Below, in pieces: positions 40,401 to 43,525 of a stretch of DNA of 64,000 nt. The notes beneath the pieces were generated by a model. That model ran no database searches. It saw only the letters and a list, made by a program, of their open reading frames with translations, and was not told where the DNA came from. Every line of letters starts with the position of its first letter. Positions within the stretch are counted from its first letter, which is position 1. Source of the DNA: Cordylochernes scorpioides. Its lineage: Eukaryota > Arthropoda > Arachnida > Pseudoscorpiones > Chernetidae. The position numbers were made by a program, and so were the translations under genes. Location: contig CP092874.1 of assembly GCA_030710605.1 (NCBI GenBank), forward strand, positions 66,743,881-66,807,880. Reading direction: 5' to 3'.

Positions 40401-41372
40401 CAATTTGGATTATAGATTATAAACACAAGGTAATAAGACCAAATCCAAATAAATTAATAGTGCGTGACGTTTCTGTAACAGCATTTTTACCATCTTCAGA
40501 CAAAAGTTCAACAAAAGAGGATTCATTACTTTGGCTGAAGATGGTAACAACACTGTTACCAAAACGTGACACACTATTTATTTATTTGGATTTGGTCTTA
40601 TTACCTTGTGTTTAAAATGACTTTTATTTATTTCTCAAAGAGATTATATGTATTTTCTATACTAACTTGTTATCACTTGGAATATATTAAATATTTTGAA
40701 AATATTGAATAAAACATTACAACATGGCAACCTCCAAACTGGTTTATTATCCTCTCAATGCTGGGAAAAAGATACAAATGAGTTTCTCGTTTGGGTTTTC
40801 GATAGTCTTGACAGAGTTTATAAATGAGGAATTCTTTTTTGAATAAGTACTCAGGGTGATGCAAATTCCGAGGTAGATGGAACAATTATTCCTTGGTCAA
40901 GCATTTATTAAACAAGTCGGTGGACGAGTAGGTAACACCCTCGATTCCCGACAGTCATGAACCGGGATTGAATCCCGCGTTAAAATTTTGTTTAATATGT
41001 AAATAACCTACACATATTATTCACTGTTTCAATTATCATAAACTAGGTTGCTCTTGTTGAGCGGTACCTAATAAAGTGATTTTGAACCAAGAACTATTTT
41101 ATTTTGAATTCAGATGTTGAATATGGCTTACACTTGATAGCATTGATGACTTATTTAACAAAGAGATTATATGTACTTTCGCTATACTAACATGTTATCA
41201 CTTGAGGATATATTGAATAGAGAGTGGTGTTGTGTAGGAGAAGATTCAAGGAGCCCTAGCCTCACTCCTGGGCCTAGACAACAACATCGCCAAGGATGTG
41301 GGCCGTGTCCTGCCGCCAGGAGCCCGGGAGGTGTTAGGCCTTCTGTGTGAGGACATCAGGAGGTTGAAGTGA
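13267..41372 (+). CDS. Multi-exon gene for a large helical (HEAT/ARM-like) protein, 5' end outside the window
   Basis: Twenty-three exons were joined by eye: 13267-13335, 13394-13516, 15323-15450, 17567-17681, 18585-18640, 21567-21672, 23882-24241, 26596-26860, 29520(or 29497)-29684, 29761-30101, 30603-30725, 31087-31243, 32549-32752, 32811-32906, 33596-33676, 33733-33852, 33911-34201, 34382-34468, 35257-35364, 36120-36294, 37626-37728, 38571-38679, 41238-41372. All but one junction are phase-consistent GT-AG. Coding sequence is clearly more GC-rich than the introns. The product, about 1,170-1,180 residues here, is leucine-rich with repeated amphipathic-helix character and no signal peptide, membrane segment or catalytic motif that I can see, so an alpha-solenoid scaffold is the best inference. 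The first exon starts in phase 0 without a methionine, so the N-terminus lies upstream. I tried DNA-PKcs, FANCI, MMS22L, HEATR and focadhesin from memory and could not support any of them. Confidence 0.85.
13394..13516 (+). CDS. Exon 2 of the helical-protein gene
   Basis: 41 codons, phase 0 at both ends. The preceding intron is only 58 bases (13336-13393, GTAAG...TGTGCAG). Encodes VKNLTQAVKHLSSS onward, ending QIGLSPK before GTAAG. Confidence 0.78.
14089..14180. repeat. PAL foldback element, copy
   Basis: Arms ATCCAAATAAATAGGGTGTG and CACTATTTATTTATTGGGAT around TTTCGATAACAACACTGTTACCGAAAT. Confidence 0.7.
14234..14304. mobile_element. MITE-B, short deleted copy
   Basis: ACAGTAGAACCTCCCTGTAA to AGGGAGGTTCTACTGT in 71 bases, an almost pure inverted repeat. 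Confidence 0.75.
14396..14500. repeat. PAL foldback element, one-armed copy
   Basis: GACCAAATCTAAATAAATAA and GTGTGTGAAGTTTC with TTGTTACCATCATTAGACAAAAG; the second arm is missing. Confidence 0.6.
14755..14926. repeat. PAL foldback element, copy
   Basis: CACAATTTGGATTATAGAT flank, then AATAAGACCAAATCCAAATA arm, loop with ATCTTCAGACAAAAGTACTG, and the reverse arm ending GGTTTTATTACCTT. Confidence 0.78.
14953..15155. mobile_element. Tc1-like MITE, copy 1
   Basis: Inverted ends TACACTTATGGACAAAAATT and TATACTCATGGACAAAACTT; 203 bases; interior shared with 17112-17317 (CTTGTGTGTCTTCAATAAAG). Confidence 0.7.
15323..15450 (+). CDS. Exon 3 of the helical-protein gene
   Basis: Acceptor TTGCACAG, donor GTGAGT. 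Enters in phase 0 and leaves in phase 2. Encodes VYQATLDLLKVLVKF onward, an obvious amphipathic helix, ending GGQLFG plus a split arginine codon completed by the next exon. Confidence 0.8.
15505..15672. repeat. Family E, single-arm copy
   Basis: TGCATTAGCGCGCCATCTTT, CTACTGCCCTTACTGCAATG, GGCCTGGCTCATCAGTG, CCCTCCCAGCGGTTTTGCC. Confidence 0.72.
15690..15828 (+). repeat. SINE-A, 5'-truncated copy with 11-bp target duplication
   Basis: CTCTGGCACATTTGTAAGTG to AGGGATAAGCAAAAA, between TATGGTTCTTG at 15679-15689 and 15841-15851. The duplication supports LINE-type integration of a truncated copy. Confidence 0.82.
16316..16677 (+). mobile_element. Retroposon copy (family F) with 12-bp target duplication
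   Basis: From TTTGCCGGTCCCAAGCCCGG to a GAAGAAGAAG tail, bounded by ACCAATTGTCAC at 16304-16315 and 16678-16689. The end with simple GAA repeats suggests non-LTR-type integration. It split the older mariner remnant. Confidence 0.7.
16680..17075 (+). pseudogene. Mariner-like transposase C-terminal fragment
   Basis: Reads LCERVRRLRPDLWKTKS, MLHQDNAHSALSVKVFLAK and HGITVLEHPALTCPLVTFF in one frame, then other frames with FESVEAVKAKATEVLNKL. The HQDNA Asp is present but the YSPDLAP box is eroded. An older, different family from the two complete mariners. Confidence 0.75.
17112..17317. mobile_element. Tc1-like MITE, copy 2
   Basis: Ends TACACTCATGAACAAAACCT and, inverted, TACACTCATGGACAAAACTT. 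Same internal block as the 14953 copy. It starts about 40 bases after the mariner-like transposase fragment and may be its 3' end. Confidence 0.7.
17567..17681 (+). CDS. Exon 4 of the helical-protein gene
   Basis: Acceptor GTGTAG, donor GTAATT. The first base completes the split arginine; then SNLCHVEELFEKLQ onward to SSIKKV. Leaves in phase 0. A SINE-A copy lies just downstream in the intron. Confidence 0.75.
17729..18035 (+). repeat. SINE-A, full-length copy with 10-bp target duplication
   Basis: Head GGGTTCGGTGGAAGGGTGG, B-box-like GGATCGAATCCC, usual body and AGGGATAAGTAAAAAAA tail. AACTCTTTGT is at 17719-17728 and 18036-18045. Confidence 0.87.
18046..18200 (-). repeat. Antisense copy of the ATGGC-hairpin tail family
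   Basis: Reverse complement gives GATTAGTTGATATTTATTC, AGATGGCACAAGCCATCAG and GATCAGGAGATGCC, the same architecture as 59280-59575. Confidence 0.65.
18585..18640 (+). CDS. Exon 5 of the helical-protein gene
   Basis: Acceptor TGTCTGCAG, donor GTAAG. Encodes NDGSVLALLYQEFLNNNK with a split lysine codon at the end (phase 2). The short exon fits the phases on both sides. Confidence 0.75.
19078..19417 (+). repeat. Retroposon family F, second copy
   Basis: TTGCCGGTCCCAAGCCCGGG through TGAATGGAGATAAGAAAGAAGAAG. Highly similar to 16316-16677 over the full length. In intron 5. Confidence 0.7.
19541..19714. mobile_element. MITE-B copy
   Basis: AATAAAACCTCTCTGTAAAG to ATGGAGGTTCTACTG; left end mutated. 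Confidence 0.72.
19945..20400 (-). mobile_element. LINE 3' fragment (same family as the 51-56 kb LINE)
   Basis: On the minus strand the end is AATAAAGGTTTTTGTTGTTG, like AATAAAGGCTTTGTTGTTG at 56508-56526. Frames read LNCYFCNVASKT and VHYLFHCPFLHEKR, a CxxC...H...C C-terminal knuckle typical of LINE ORF2. Confidence 0.7.
20528..21074. mobile_element. MITE-B with five tandem right halves
   Basis: ACAGTAGAACCTCTCTTTAT at the left, then about five repeats of a roughly 95-base unit from AACTCTCCGGTAAGAGGACA to AGGGAGGTTCTACTGTATTT. Confidence 0.8.
21147..21532. repeat. 20-bp minisatellite (about 19 units)
   Basis: Unit TGTGATGGAGAGACAGGATA, almost uniform, with rare variants (AAGTGATGG, ATAGAGAG). 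20 is not a multiple of 3, so the long minus-strand reading frame cycles through three frames and is a repeat artefact. Confidence 0.95.
21567..21672 (+). CDS. Exon 6 of the helical-protein gene
   Basis: Acceptor GTGTGCAG, donor GTAAAC. The first base completes lysine; then STKYELKARVLGML onward to LPEPSQ. Phase 0 exit. The acceptor lies only about 35 bases after the end of a 20-bp minisatellite. Confidence 0.8.
21860..21980. repeat. PAL foldback element, copy
   Basis: AATAAGACCAAATCAAATAA to TTTATTTGAATTTGGTCTTATT around GTAACAACGCTGTTAC. In the intron after exon 6. Confidence 0.75.
21985..22160 (+). mobile_element. Shortened copy of the tRNA-Tyr-bearing repeat
   Basis: Same head (ACTAGCCGAATGACCCGGGC) and tail (GACGGTCGTGACTATATA) as 9585-10035, but an internal deletion removes the 5' tRNA half. 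The mariner at 22162 follows directly. Confidence 0.65.
22028..22082 (+). pseudogene. tRNA-Tyr 3' fragment
   Basis: Starts at CTGTAG of the anticodon loop, keeps the 14-base intron and runs to the 3' acceptor CTCGAGGGA. The 5' half is missing: the repeat head (ending TTTTACCCGA) is fused directly to the anticodon loop by an internal deletion. One change (TTGCTGG for TCGCTGG) against the complete copies. Confidence 0.85.
22162..23451 (+). mobile_element. Mariner transposon with perfect 31-bp inverted ends
   Basis: Left end CGAGGGGTGTCCCATAAGTC and its exact reverse complement at the right (23421-23451) give 31 identical bases, flanked by TA (22160-22161, 23452-23453). It carries a broken transposase. 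The perfect ends suggest fairly recent insertion or continuing mobilisation in trans. Confidence 0.9.
22340..23335 (+). pseudogene. Mariner transposase (DD34D type), frameshifted
   Basis: Starts METNEIRAVIKYLC; the helix-turn-helix part ends near TVDRIVREHLGLGKLS. Then come MDETWAHH (first Asp), HQDNAPSHRS (second Asp) and YSPDLAPSDFHLF (third Asp), the mariner triad with about 34 residues between the last two. At least three frameshifts (near 22630, 22760 and 22930) break it. Confidence 0.85.
23455..23735 (+). mobile_element. Copy of the tRNA-Tyr-bearing repeat without its head
   Basis: From TATATAATATAATATATG through TATAAGGTAAACTTATTC, the intact tRNA-Tyr and the GAGCACGTGACC tail. It starts immediately after the mariner right end, so mariner insertion separated or neighbours two repeat copies. 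Confidence 0.6.
23542..23628 (+). tRNA. tRNA-Tyr (GTA) with a 14-base intron, second copy
   Basis: Same 87-base sequence as the 9824 copy, including the intron, with the same upstream flank (TAAACTTATTCATACAGTTTG) and downstream flank (GAGCACGTGACCTCCC). A short T run follows. It is in the intron just upstream of exon 7. Confidence 0.88.
23825..23865 (+). repeat. SINE-A fragment at the exon 7 acceptor
   Basis: TTGCTCTAATGGTTTCCGAT and AAAGTCCAACCCCA correspond to the SINE-A mid-part. Ends 16 bases before the exon 7 acceptor AG. Confidence 0.65.
23882..24241 (+). CDS. Exon 7 of the helical-protein gene
   Basis: 120 codons, phase 0 at both ends. Acceptor GCCTTGCAG, donor GTAAGT. Encodes KIDMYPEQQLYTPKIVD onward; rich in Leu and Cys (DLVCSCLQLLLQCYP). 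A 41-base SINE-A fragment ends 16 bases before the acceptor, so the upstream splice environment is partly repeat-derived. Confidence 0.85.
24242..25109. other. Intron 7, left part
   Basis: Contains an antisense family F tail (24597-24660) and otherwise unassigned AT-rich sequence. No exon seen. Confidence 0.5.
25110..25265. mobile_element. MITE-C copy
   Basis: CAGTTAAACCTGTCTATAGC to CTATAGACAGGTTTAACTG. Confidence 0.8.
25322..25492. repeat. PAL foldback element, copy
   Basis: AAGGTAATAAGACCTAAATAG arm, ATCTTCAGACAAATTCACAAC and its inverse, then GGATTTGGTCTTATTACCTT. Confidence 0.78.
25715..25960 (-). repeat. Retroposon family F, partial antisense copy
   Basis: CTTCTTTCTTATTTCCACTC to CATGGAGTACAAACGCTGCTC, the reverse complement of the 3' two-thirds of the family. 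A shorter antisense piece with the same tail lies at 24597-24660. Confidence 0.65.
25963..26095 (-). repeat. Retroposon family I copy
   Basis: TTCTTATCCCCTTGTGTAAA, TCATGCTCCTCGAGCTGTTT, GGCCTCTCCCAAAGGTCTTG. Confidence 0.6.
26205..26275. repeat. PAL foldback remnant
   Basis: TATAAACACAAGGTAATAAGACC followed directly by TTTGTGTTTATAATCTATAATC: only the outer arms remain. Confidence 0.6.
26596..26860 (+). CDS. Exon 8 of the helical-protein gene
   Basis: Acceptor taken as TGTGTCAG; an in-frame alternative acceptor lies about 20 bases upstream (ATTGTCACAG). Donor GTTAGT. Encodes EEVQGVSSLLLTLTE onward to QDKLS and leaves in phase 1. The next junction does not match phase 1 if exon 9 starts at 29520, so a small exon or another splice site may be missing. 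Confidence 0.72.
26988..27187. repeat. PAL foldback element, copy
   Basis: AACACAAGGTAATAAGACCA, loop AGTACTGAATCTAGTACTTT, reverse arm GGTCTTATTACCTTGTGTTT and TTGTGCCTTATC flank. Confidence 0.8.
27188..27442 (+). repeat. Possible solo LTR or promoter-like repeat
   Basis: GC-richer start (GTGGACGCGGGCGCCACTTG), TATATACCTTAAGCC TATA-like element, ends CACCGACCCACAACA. I did not find the 5' boundary or a target duplication. Confidence 0.3.
27531..28815 (-). mobile_element. Mariner transposon 2 (antisense in the exon 8-9 intron)
   Basis: Ends CCAGGTCTATTAGTATGAAA in inverted orientation, 28 bases with one mismatch, flanked by TA (27529-27530, 28816-28817). Carries a nearly complete transposase on the minus strand. 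A different lineage from the 22-kb mariner. Confidence 0.9.
27612..28643 (-). pseudogene. Mariner transposase 2, frameshifted
   Basis: Minus-strand start MVISKPKSAHLREVLLF; helix-turn-helix region AHRMLEEVHGDHALSKSQC and WFKKFQSGDFELDNEPRG (the WFxxFxxGDF-type mariner signature). After a frameshift near 28280: VTSDEKSIHF, LQHDNAPAHN and YSPDLAPSDYHLF, the D,D34D triad. A second shift near 27740 leads to KLPERWSERI and the C-terminal stop near 27612. Two lesions only, so less decayed than mariner 1. Confidence 0.88.
28960..29423. mobile_element. MITE-B interrupted by AT-rich sequence
   Basis: ACAGTAGAACCTCCATGAGA starts it. At 29038 (GCAAAATTACT) it is broken by about 300 bases of AT-rich DNA with an (ATA)n run at 29217-29240, and resumes at 29335 (ACCAATTTTACAATTTATC). 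Confidence 0.65.
29520..29684 (+). CDS. Exon 9 of the helical-protein gene (start uncertain)
   Basis: Donor GTGAGT after PLPVQ is clear. Acceptor CCAACAG gives phase 0 (LMREADWMVTYLH onward). An alternative start at 29497, after GATGAG, would restore phase with exon 8 and add eight codons, but has a poor pyrimidine tract. Either start keeps the frame open. Confidence 0.7.
29761..30101 (+). CDS. Exon 10 of the helical-protein gene
   Basis: Acceptor CACCTGCAG after a 76-base intron, donor GTAGGT. 113 codons plus two bases. Encodes LWESLVSRAHCKDLD onward to LDCGLS, with Leu-rich helices throughout. Confidence 0.82.
30250..30557 (+). repeat. SINE-A, full-length copy
   Basis: GGGGGTCAGTGTGGAAGGG head, body with CACATGTGTAGACATGTGGT, tail GGGATAAGCAAAAAAAA. 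In the intron before exon 11. Confidence 0.85.
30603..30725 (+). CDS. Exon 11 of the helical-protein gene
   Basis: Acceptor TTGTGTCCAG, donor GTAAAT. The first base completes serine; then EGSSPCLELFSSKF onward to CFQAPK, leaving in phase 2. It sits between two SINE-A copies (30250-30557 and 30749-30947). Confidence 0.75.
30749..30947 (+). repeat. SINE-A, 5'-truncated copy
   Basis: CTCCCGATTCTTGCAAAAGT to CACGTGTACTAGGGATAATA. Just after the exon 11 donor. Confidence 0.83.
31087..31243 (+). CDS. Exon 12 of the helical-protein gene
   Basis: Acceptor GTTTACAG, donor GTGAGT. Encodes KSTDMTDLPTTVLEAL onward to DRLSKLLQ, phase 0 exit. The tandem U6-like copies begin 78 bases downstream. Confidence 0.8.
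31321..31427 (+). ncRNA. U6 snRNA-like copy 1 (probably a pseudogene)
   Basis: The core from CATATACTAAAATTGG through the ACAGAGA box, AGCATGGCCCCTGCGC and GTGAAGCGTTCC matches the conserved U6 spliceosomal RNA. There is no run of T after GTTCCACTCC, so the pol III terminator is missing. I see no TATA about 25 bases upstream. The 5' stem-loop has GTTCGGCTTGTTCGGCGG rather than a standard form. It lies in sense orientation in an intron. Best read as a U6 pseudogene, though the core is unusually intact. Confidence 0.8.
31428..31534 (+). ncRNA. U6 snRNA-like copy 2, direct tandem of copy 1
   Basis: Identical by eye to the previous 107 bases and joined to it without spacer. The 107-base period equals the length of U6, so this is a head-to-tail duplication of exactly one U6 unit. 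It also lacks a terminal T run (GTTCCACTCCTGCACAAC). Confidence 0.8.
31571..31732. mobile_element. MITE-C copy
   Basis: TAGTTAAACCTGCCTATAGC to CTATAGACAGGTTTAACTG. Lies just after the U6 pair. Confidence 0.78.
31743..31911. mobile_element. MITE-B copy
   Basis: ACAGTAGAAATTCCCTGTAA to GGAGGTTCTCTCTACTGT. Separated from MITE-C (31571) by about 10 bases. Confidence 0.75.
31912..32548. other. Intron 12, right part
   Basis: No repeat recognised apart from an AATGTCAATAAAATTGTG retroposon-tail-like phrase near 32504. Confidence 0.45.
32549..32752 (+). CDS. Exon 13 of the helical-protein gene
   Basis: 68 codons, phase 0 on both sides. Acceptor TGTTACAG, donor GTGGGT. Encodes LLESKKMLANSKDL onward to FIFDQLLAK. 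Confidence 0.82.
32811..32906 (+). CDS. Exon 14 of the helical-protein gene
   Basis: 32 codons after a 58-base intron. Acceptor GTTTGTTGCAG, donor GTAAGT. Encodes SHQENNSQLFNQGIEIL onward to NFISS. Phase 0 on both sides. Confidence 0.8.
32952..32978. repeat. (GT)n microsatellite
   Basis: About 13 GT units in the intron after exon 14. Confidence 0.9.
33243..33318 (+). repeat. SINE-A, degenerate fragment
   Basis: GCAAGTAACCAAATAGATCTC and ACATGTGTGGATAGGTAGTG resemble the SINE-A body. An old, partial copy. Confidence 0.5.
33341..33429. mobile_element. MITE-C, internally deleted short copy
   Basis: Both ends present (ACAGTTAAACCTGTCTATAG; CTATAGACAGGTTTAACTG) but only 89 bases long. Confidence 0.75.
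33596..33676 (+). CDS. Exon 15 of the helical-protein gene
   Basis: 27 codons. Acceptor GTTGTTACAG, donor GTAACT. Encodes MVAKLQAVQSPQLAEQM onward to YRAAQM. The initial methionine is an internal residue, not a start. Confidence 0.78.
33733..33852 (+). CDS. Exon 16 of the helical-protein gene
   Basis: 40 codons after a 56-base intron. Acceptor TGGTGTCCAG, donor GTAGGT. Encodes LPTAVKESVTDKLAGL onward to KLSALQ. Confidence 0.8.
33911..34201 (+). CDS. Exon 17 of the helical-protein gene
   Basis: 97 codons after a 58-base intron. Acceptor ACTGTGCAG, donor GTAAGT. Encodes DLSPILLQLIEASVKQL onward. It includes an acidic stretch (PEDEASPTVELQYEEE) between helical parts, likely an inter-repeat loop. 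Confidence 0.82.
34382..34468 (+). CDS. Exon 18 of the helical-protein gene
   Basis: 29 codons. Acceptor GTGTTGCAG, donor GTGAGT. Encodes EEELEIGLVLLHHLVPQ onward to SPRLYP. A 42-bp minisatellite starts about 50 bases downstream. Confidence 0.8.
34515..35222. repeat. 42-bp minisatellite in intron 18 (about 16 units)
   Basis: Unit TGTTCCTTGTAGGAATCTCA followed by TGTACTGTACATGTTTTCGTGG. 42 bases is 14 codons, so both strands stay open for over 210 codons; these are not genes. Degenerate units (CCTAATAGGAACC) lie near 34770-34820. Confidence 0.95.
35257..35364 (+). CDS. Exon 19 of the helical-protein gene
   Basis: 36 codons, phase 0. Acceptor GCTGTGTGCAG, donor GTGACT (unusual but GT). Encodes MLEKGRALLPKQPTLSL onward to LVAEAMK. 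The acceptor follows the last minisatellite unit by about 35 bases. Confidence 0.78.
35644..35811. mobile_element. MITE-C copy nested in MITE-B
   Basis: ACAGTTAAATAAACCTGTC to AGACAGATTTAACTGT. MITE-B sequence runs up to 35642 and resumes near 35940. Confidence 0.78.
35827..35937 (-). repeat. SINE-A, truncated antisense copy
   Basis: Poly-T then GCTCATCCCTAGTACACGTG through CACATGTGAAAGCAGTTCGA. Nested within MITE-B next to MITE-C. Confidence 0.8.
36120..36294 (+). CDS. Exon 20 of the helical-protein gene
   Basis: Acceptor TGCCGCCAG, donor GTAAGT. Encodes DPKFPAVNLLLELCMPT onward to HAWISASVQ, leaving in phase 1. Confidence 0.8.
36437..36720 (+). repeat. SINE-A, full-length copy
   Basis: Starts GGGGGTCTAAACCATTGG, perfect B box GGTTCGATTCC, usual body. 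Ends CACGTGTTTTTT, directly joined to an inverted copy at 36721. Confidence 0.83.
36721..36893 (-). repeat. SINE-A, antisense copy, tail-to-tail with the previous one
   Basis: TTTTTTTTGCTTAACCCTAG through CTTTGCACTTATAAATATGC and CAGAGCCACGTTTGG. Together with 36437-36720 it forms an inverted pair able to fold in RNA. Confidence 0.8.
37290..37622. repeat. 22-bp minisatellite in intron 20 (about 14 units)
   Basis: Unit TAGTTAACTGGATGTGTGTTGA, nearly perfect, with TTACCTGG variants in three late units and TATATAG variants at the end. Its last unit runs into the exon 21 acceptor. Confidence 0.95.
37626..37728 (+). CDS. Exon 21 of the helical-protein gene
   Basis: Acceptor GTTGTGCAG, donor GTAAGT. 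Two bases complete leucine; then LFSSVLKAGDQTKFV onward to ADEIM, phase 2 exit. The acceptor is fused to the final unit of the 22-bp minisatellite. Confidence 0.8.
37955..38119. mobile_element. MITE-B copy
   Basis: ACAGTAGAACTACCTCCCTG to AGGGAGGTTCTACTGT. Confidence 0.8.
38195..38330 (-). repeat. Retroposon family I copy
   Basis: TGTTGTTTCTTATCCCCTTG, TTACACAAATTCCATGAGTT. Related copies lie at 25963-26095, 39672-39836 and 39868-40020; an inverted 3' piece with (AAC)n is at 18400-18475. Confidence 0.6.
38571..38679 (+). CDS. Exon 22 of the helical-protein gene
   Basis: Acceptor GTCTGTCCAG, donor GTAAGT. The first base completes glutamate; then LCGLIGSEKSFKFYV onward to LHPVIR. Phase 0 exit. 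Confidence 0.8.
38801..38963. mobile_element. MITE-B copy
   Basis: ACAGTAGAACCTCCATGTAA to GGAAGGTTCTACTGTA. Confidence 0.8.
39672..40020 (-). repeat. Retroposon family I, two tandem copies
   Basis: Both start near ACACAAATTCCATGAGTT and contain CAGC(G/A)GCCTCTCCCAAAGGTCC and ATCTAATGCAAGCCAAAAT; the second begins near 39868. A minus-strand tail with GTTGTT suggests LINE-dependent mobilisation. Confidence 0.6.
40075..40150 (-). repeat. Fragment of the ATGGC-hairpin tail family
   Basis: AGAGAAAGGCATCTGATCG and TTTACTGATGGCTTGTGCTC correspond to the tail at 18046-18200. Confidence 0.55.
40394..40616. repeat. PAL foldback element, longest copy
   Basis: TTGCACAATTTGGATTATAG, AACACAAGGTAATAAGACCA, AACAGCATTTTTACCATCTTC, then the inverse ending GGTCTTATTACCTTGTGTTT. 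Confidence 0.8.
40690..40900 (-). pseudogene. Ty3/gypsy-like reverse transcriptase fragment
   Basis: Minus strand reads LCQDYRKPKRETHLYLFPSI and ERIINQFGGCHVV, matching the gypsy DYRKLN...PLPRID...LGGAxYF region. Similar to the plus-strand piece near 44550. Inside the last intron of the host gene. Confidence 0.65.
40905..41000 (+). repeat. tRNA-like SINE head, second type
   Basis: GTCGGTGGACGAGTAGGTAA, CACCCTCGATTCCCG and a B-box-like GGGATTGAATCCC, then TTTTGTTTAATATGT. Distinct from SINE-A. Confidence 0.45.
41238..41372 (+). CDS. Last coding exon of the helical-protein gene
   Basis: Acceptor GTTGTGTAG. Encodes EKIQGALASLLGLDNNI onward and ends LCEDIRRLK followed by TGA at 41370-41372. 44 residues plus stop. 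The preceding intron (38680-41237) is full of decayed repeats. Confidence 0.82.
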   Translation, partial: EKIQGALASLLGLDNNIAKDVGRVLPPGAREVLGLLCEDIRRLK

Positions 41373-41424
41373 TCTTGTACTCCTTGTTGCTAGTATGTAA
41401 ATATGTTTTTGTTGCTAGTATGTA

Positions 41425-41430
41425 AATAAA
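41425..41430 (+). terminator. Candidate polyadenylation signal AATAAA
   Basis: AATAAA lies 52 bases after the stop codon of the helical-protein gene, inside a duplicated TTGCTAGTATGTAAAT segment. It implies a very short 3' UTR ending before the 34-bp minisatellite. Confidence 0.5.
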
Positions 41431-41506
41431 TTGGATTTATCTTATTTCCAACTTTCTTTAATTTACTGTTCTTTAAACTATGTTTACAGGATAGAGGCCT
41501 TAATGT

Positions 41507-43525
41507 TAAGTTGTTTGTCTTACTGTTTATACCATGCCATAGTTCGACATTTGTGCCATAAATTACACTCAATGGTGGTGGAGTTTGTGACTGTTTATAC
41601 CACGCCACAGCTCTACATTTGTGCCTGTTTATACCACGCCACAGCTCTACATTTGTGACTGTTTATACCACGCCATAGTTCTACATTTGTGCCATAAATT
41701 ACACTCAATGGTGGTGGAGTTTGTGACTGTTTATACCATGCCACAGCTCTACATTTGTGGCTGTTTATACCATGTCACAGTTCTACATTTGTGACTGTTT
41801 ATACCATGCCACAGCTCTACATTTGTGACCGTTTATACCATGCCACAGCTCTACATTTGTGACTGTTTATACCATGCCACAGCTCTACATTTGTGCCTGT
41901 TTATACCACGCCACAGCTCTACATTTGTGACTGTTTATACCACGCCATAGTTCTACATTTGTGCCATAAATTACACTCGATGGTGGTGGAGTTTGTGACT
42001 GTTTATACCACGCCACAGCTCTACATTTGTGACTGTTTATACCACGCCACAGCTCTACATTTGTGACTGTTTATTCCACGCCACGGTTCTACATTTGTGA
42101 CTGTTTATACCATGCCACAGCTCTACATTTGTGACTGTTTATACCATGTCACAGTTCTACATTTGTGACTGTTTATACCATGCCACAGCTCTACATTTGT
42201 GACCGTTTATACCATGCCACAGCTCTACATTTGTGACTGTTTATACCATGCCACAGCTCTACATTTGTGACCGTTTATACCATGCCACAGCTCTACATTT
42301 GTGACTGTTTATACCACGCCACAGCTCTACATTTGTGACCGTTTATACCATGCCACAGCACTACATTTGTGACCGTTTATACCATGCCACAGCTCTACAT
42401 TTGTGACCGTTTATACCACGCCACAGCTCTACATTTGTGACCGTTTATACCATGCCACAGCTCTACATTTGTGACTGTTTATACCATGCCACAGCTCTAC
42501 ATTTGTGACTGTTTATACCATGCTACAGCTCTACATTTGTGACTGTTTATACCACGCCACAGCTCTACATTTGTGACCGTTTATACCACGCCACAGCTCT
42601 ACATTTGTGACTGTTTATACCATGCCACAGCTCTACATTTGTGACCGTTTATACCATGCCACAGCTCTACATTTGTGACTGTTTATACCATGCCACGGTT
42701 CTACATTTGTGGCATAAATTACACTCGATGGTGGTGGAGTTTGTGCCTGTTTATACCACGCCACAGCTCTACATTTGTGACTGTTTATACCACGCCACGG
42801 TTCTACATTTTTGCCATAAATTACACTCGATGGTGGTGGAGTTTGTGCCTGTTTATACCACGCCACAGCTCTACATTTGTGACTGTTTATACCACGCCAC
42901 GGTTCTACATTTTTGCCATAAATTACACTCGATGGTGGTGGAGTTTGTGACTGTTTATACCACGCCACAGCTCTACATTTGTGCCTGTTTATACCACGCC
43001 ACAGCTCTACATTTGTGACTGTTTATACCACGCCACGGTTCTACATTTTTGCCATAAATTACACTCGATGGTGGTGGAGTTTGTGCCTGTTTATACCACG
43101 CCACAGCTCTACATTTGTGACTGTTTATACCACGCCATAGTTCTACATTTGTGGCATAAATTACACTCGATGGTGGTGGAGTTTGTGACTGTTTATACCA
43201 CGCCACAGCTCTACATTTGTGACTGTTTATACCACGCCACGGTTCTACATTTTTGCCATAAATTACACTCGATGGTGGTGGAGTTTGTGACTGTTTATAC
43301 CACGCCACAGCTCTACATTTGTGACTGTTTATACCACGCCACGGTTCTACATTTTTGCCATAAATTACACTCGACGGTGGTGGAGTTTGTGACTGTTTAT
43401 ACCACGCCACAGCTCTACATTTGTGACTGTTTATACCACGCCACGGTTCTACATTTTTGCCATAAATTACACTCGATGGTGGTGGAGTTTGTGACTGTTT
43501 ATACCATGCCACAGTTCTACACACT
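41507..43525. repeat. 2-kb minisatellite of two 34-bp unit types
   Basis: Type A: GTGACTGTTTATACCACGCC plus ACAGCTCTACATTT. Type B: GTGCCATAAATTACACTCGA plus TGGTGGTGGAGTTT. Roughly 41740-42690 is almost all type A; the last 800 bases are A-A-B trimers of 102 bases, giving open frames on both strands with 34-residue periods. Confidence 0.95.

Noticed and set aside
13267..41372. Identification as DNA-PKcs, FANCI, MMS22L, HEATR or focadhesin
   Set aside because: Short resemblances in exons 5-6 to a DNA-PKcs N-terminal helix pair do not continue, and the gene ends without a kinase domain; none of the others matched by memory.
34515..43525. CRISPR-like array
   Set aside because: Minisatellites have contiguous units with no unique spacers, and the genome is clearly eukaryotic.
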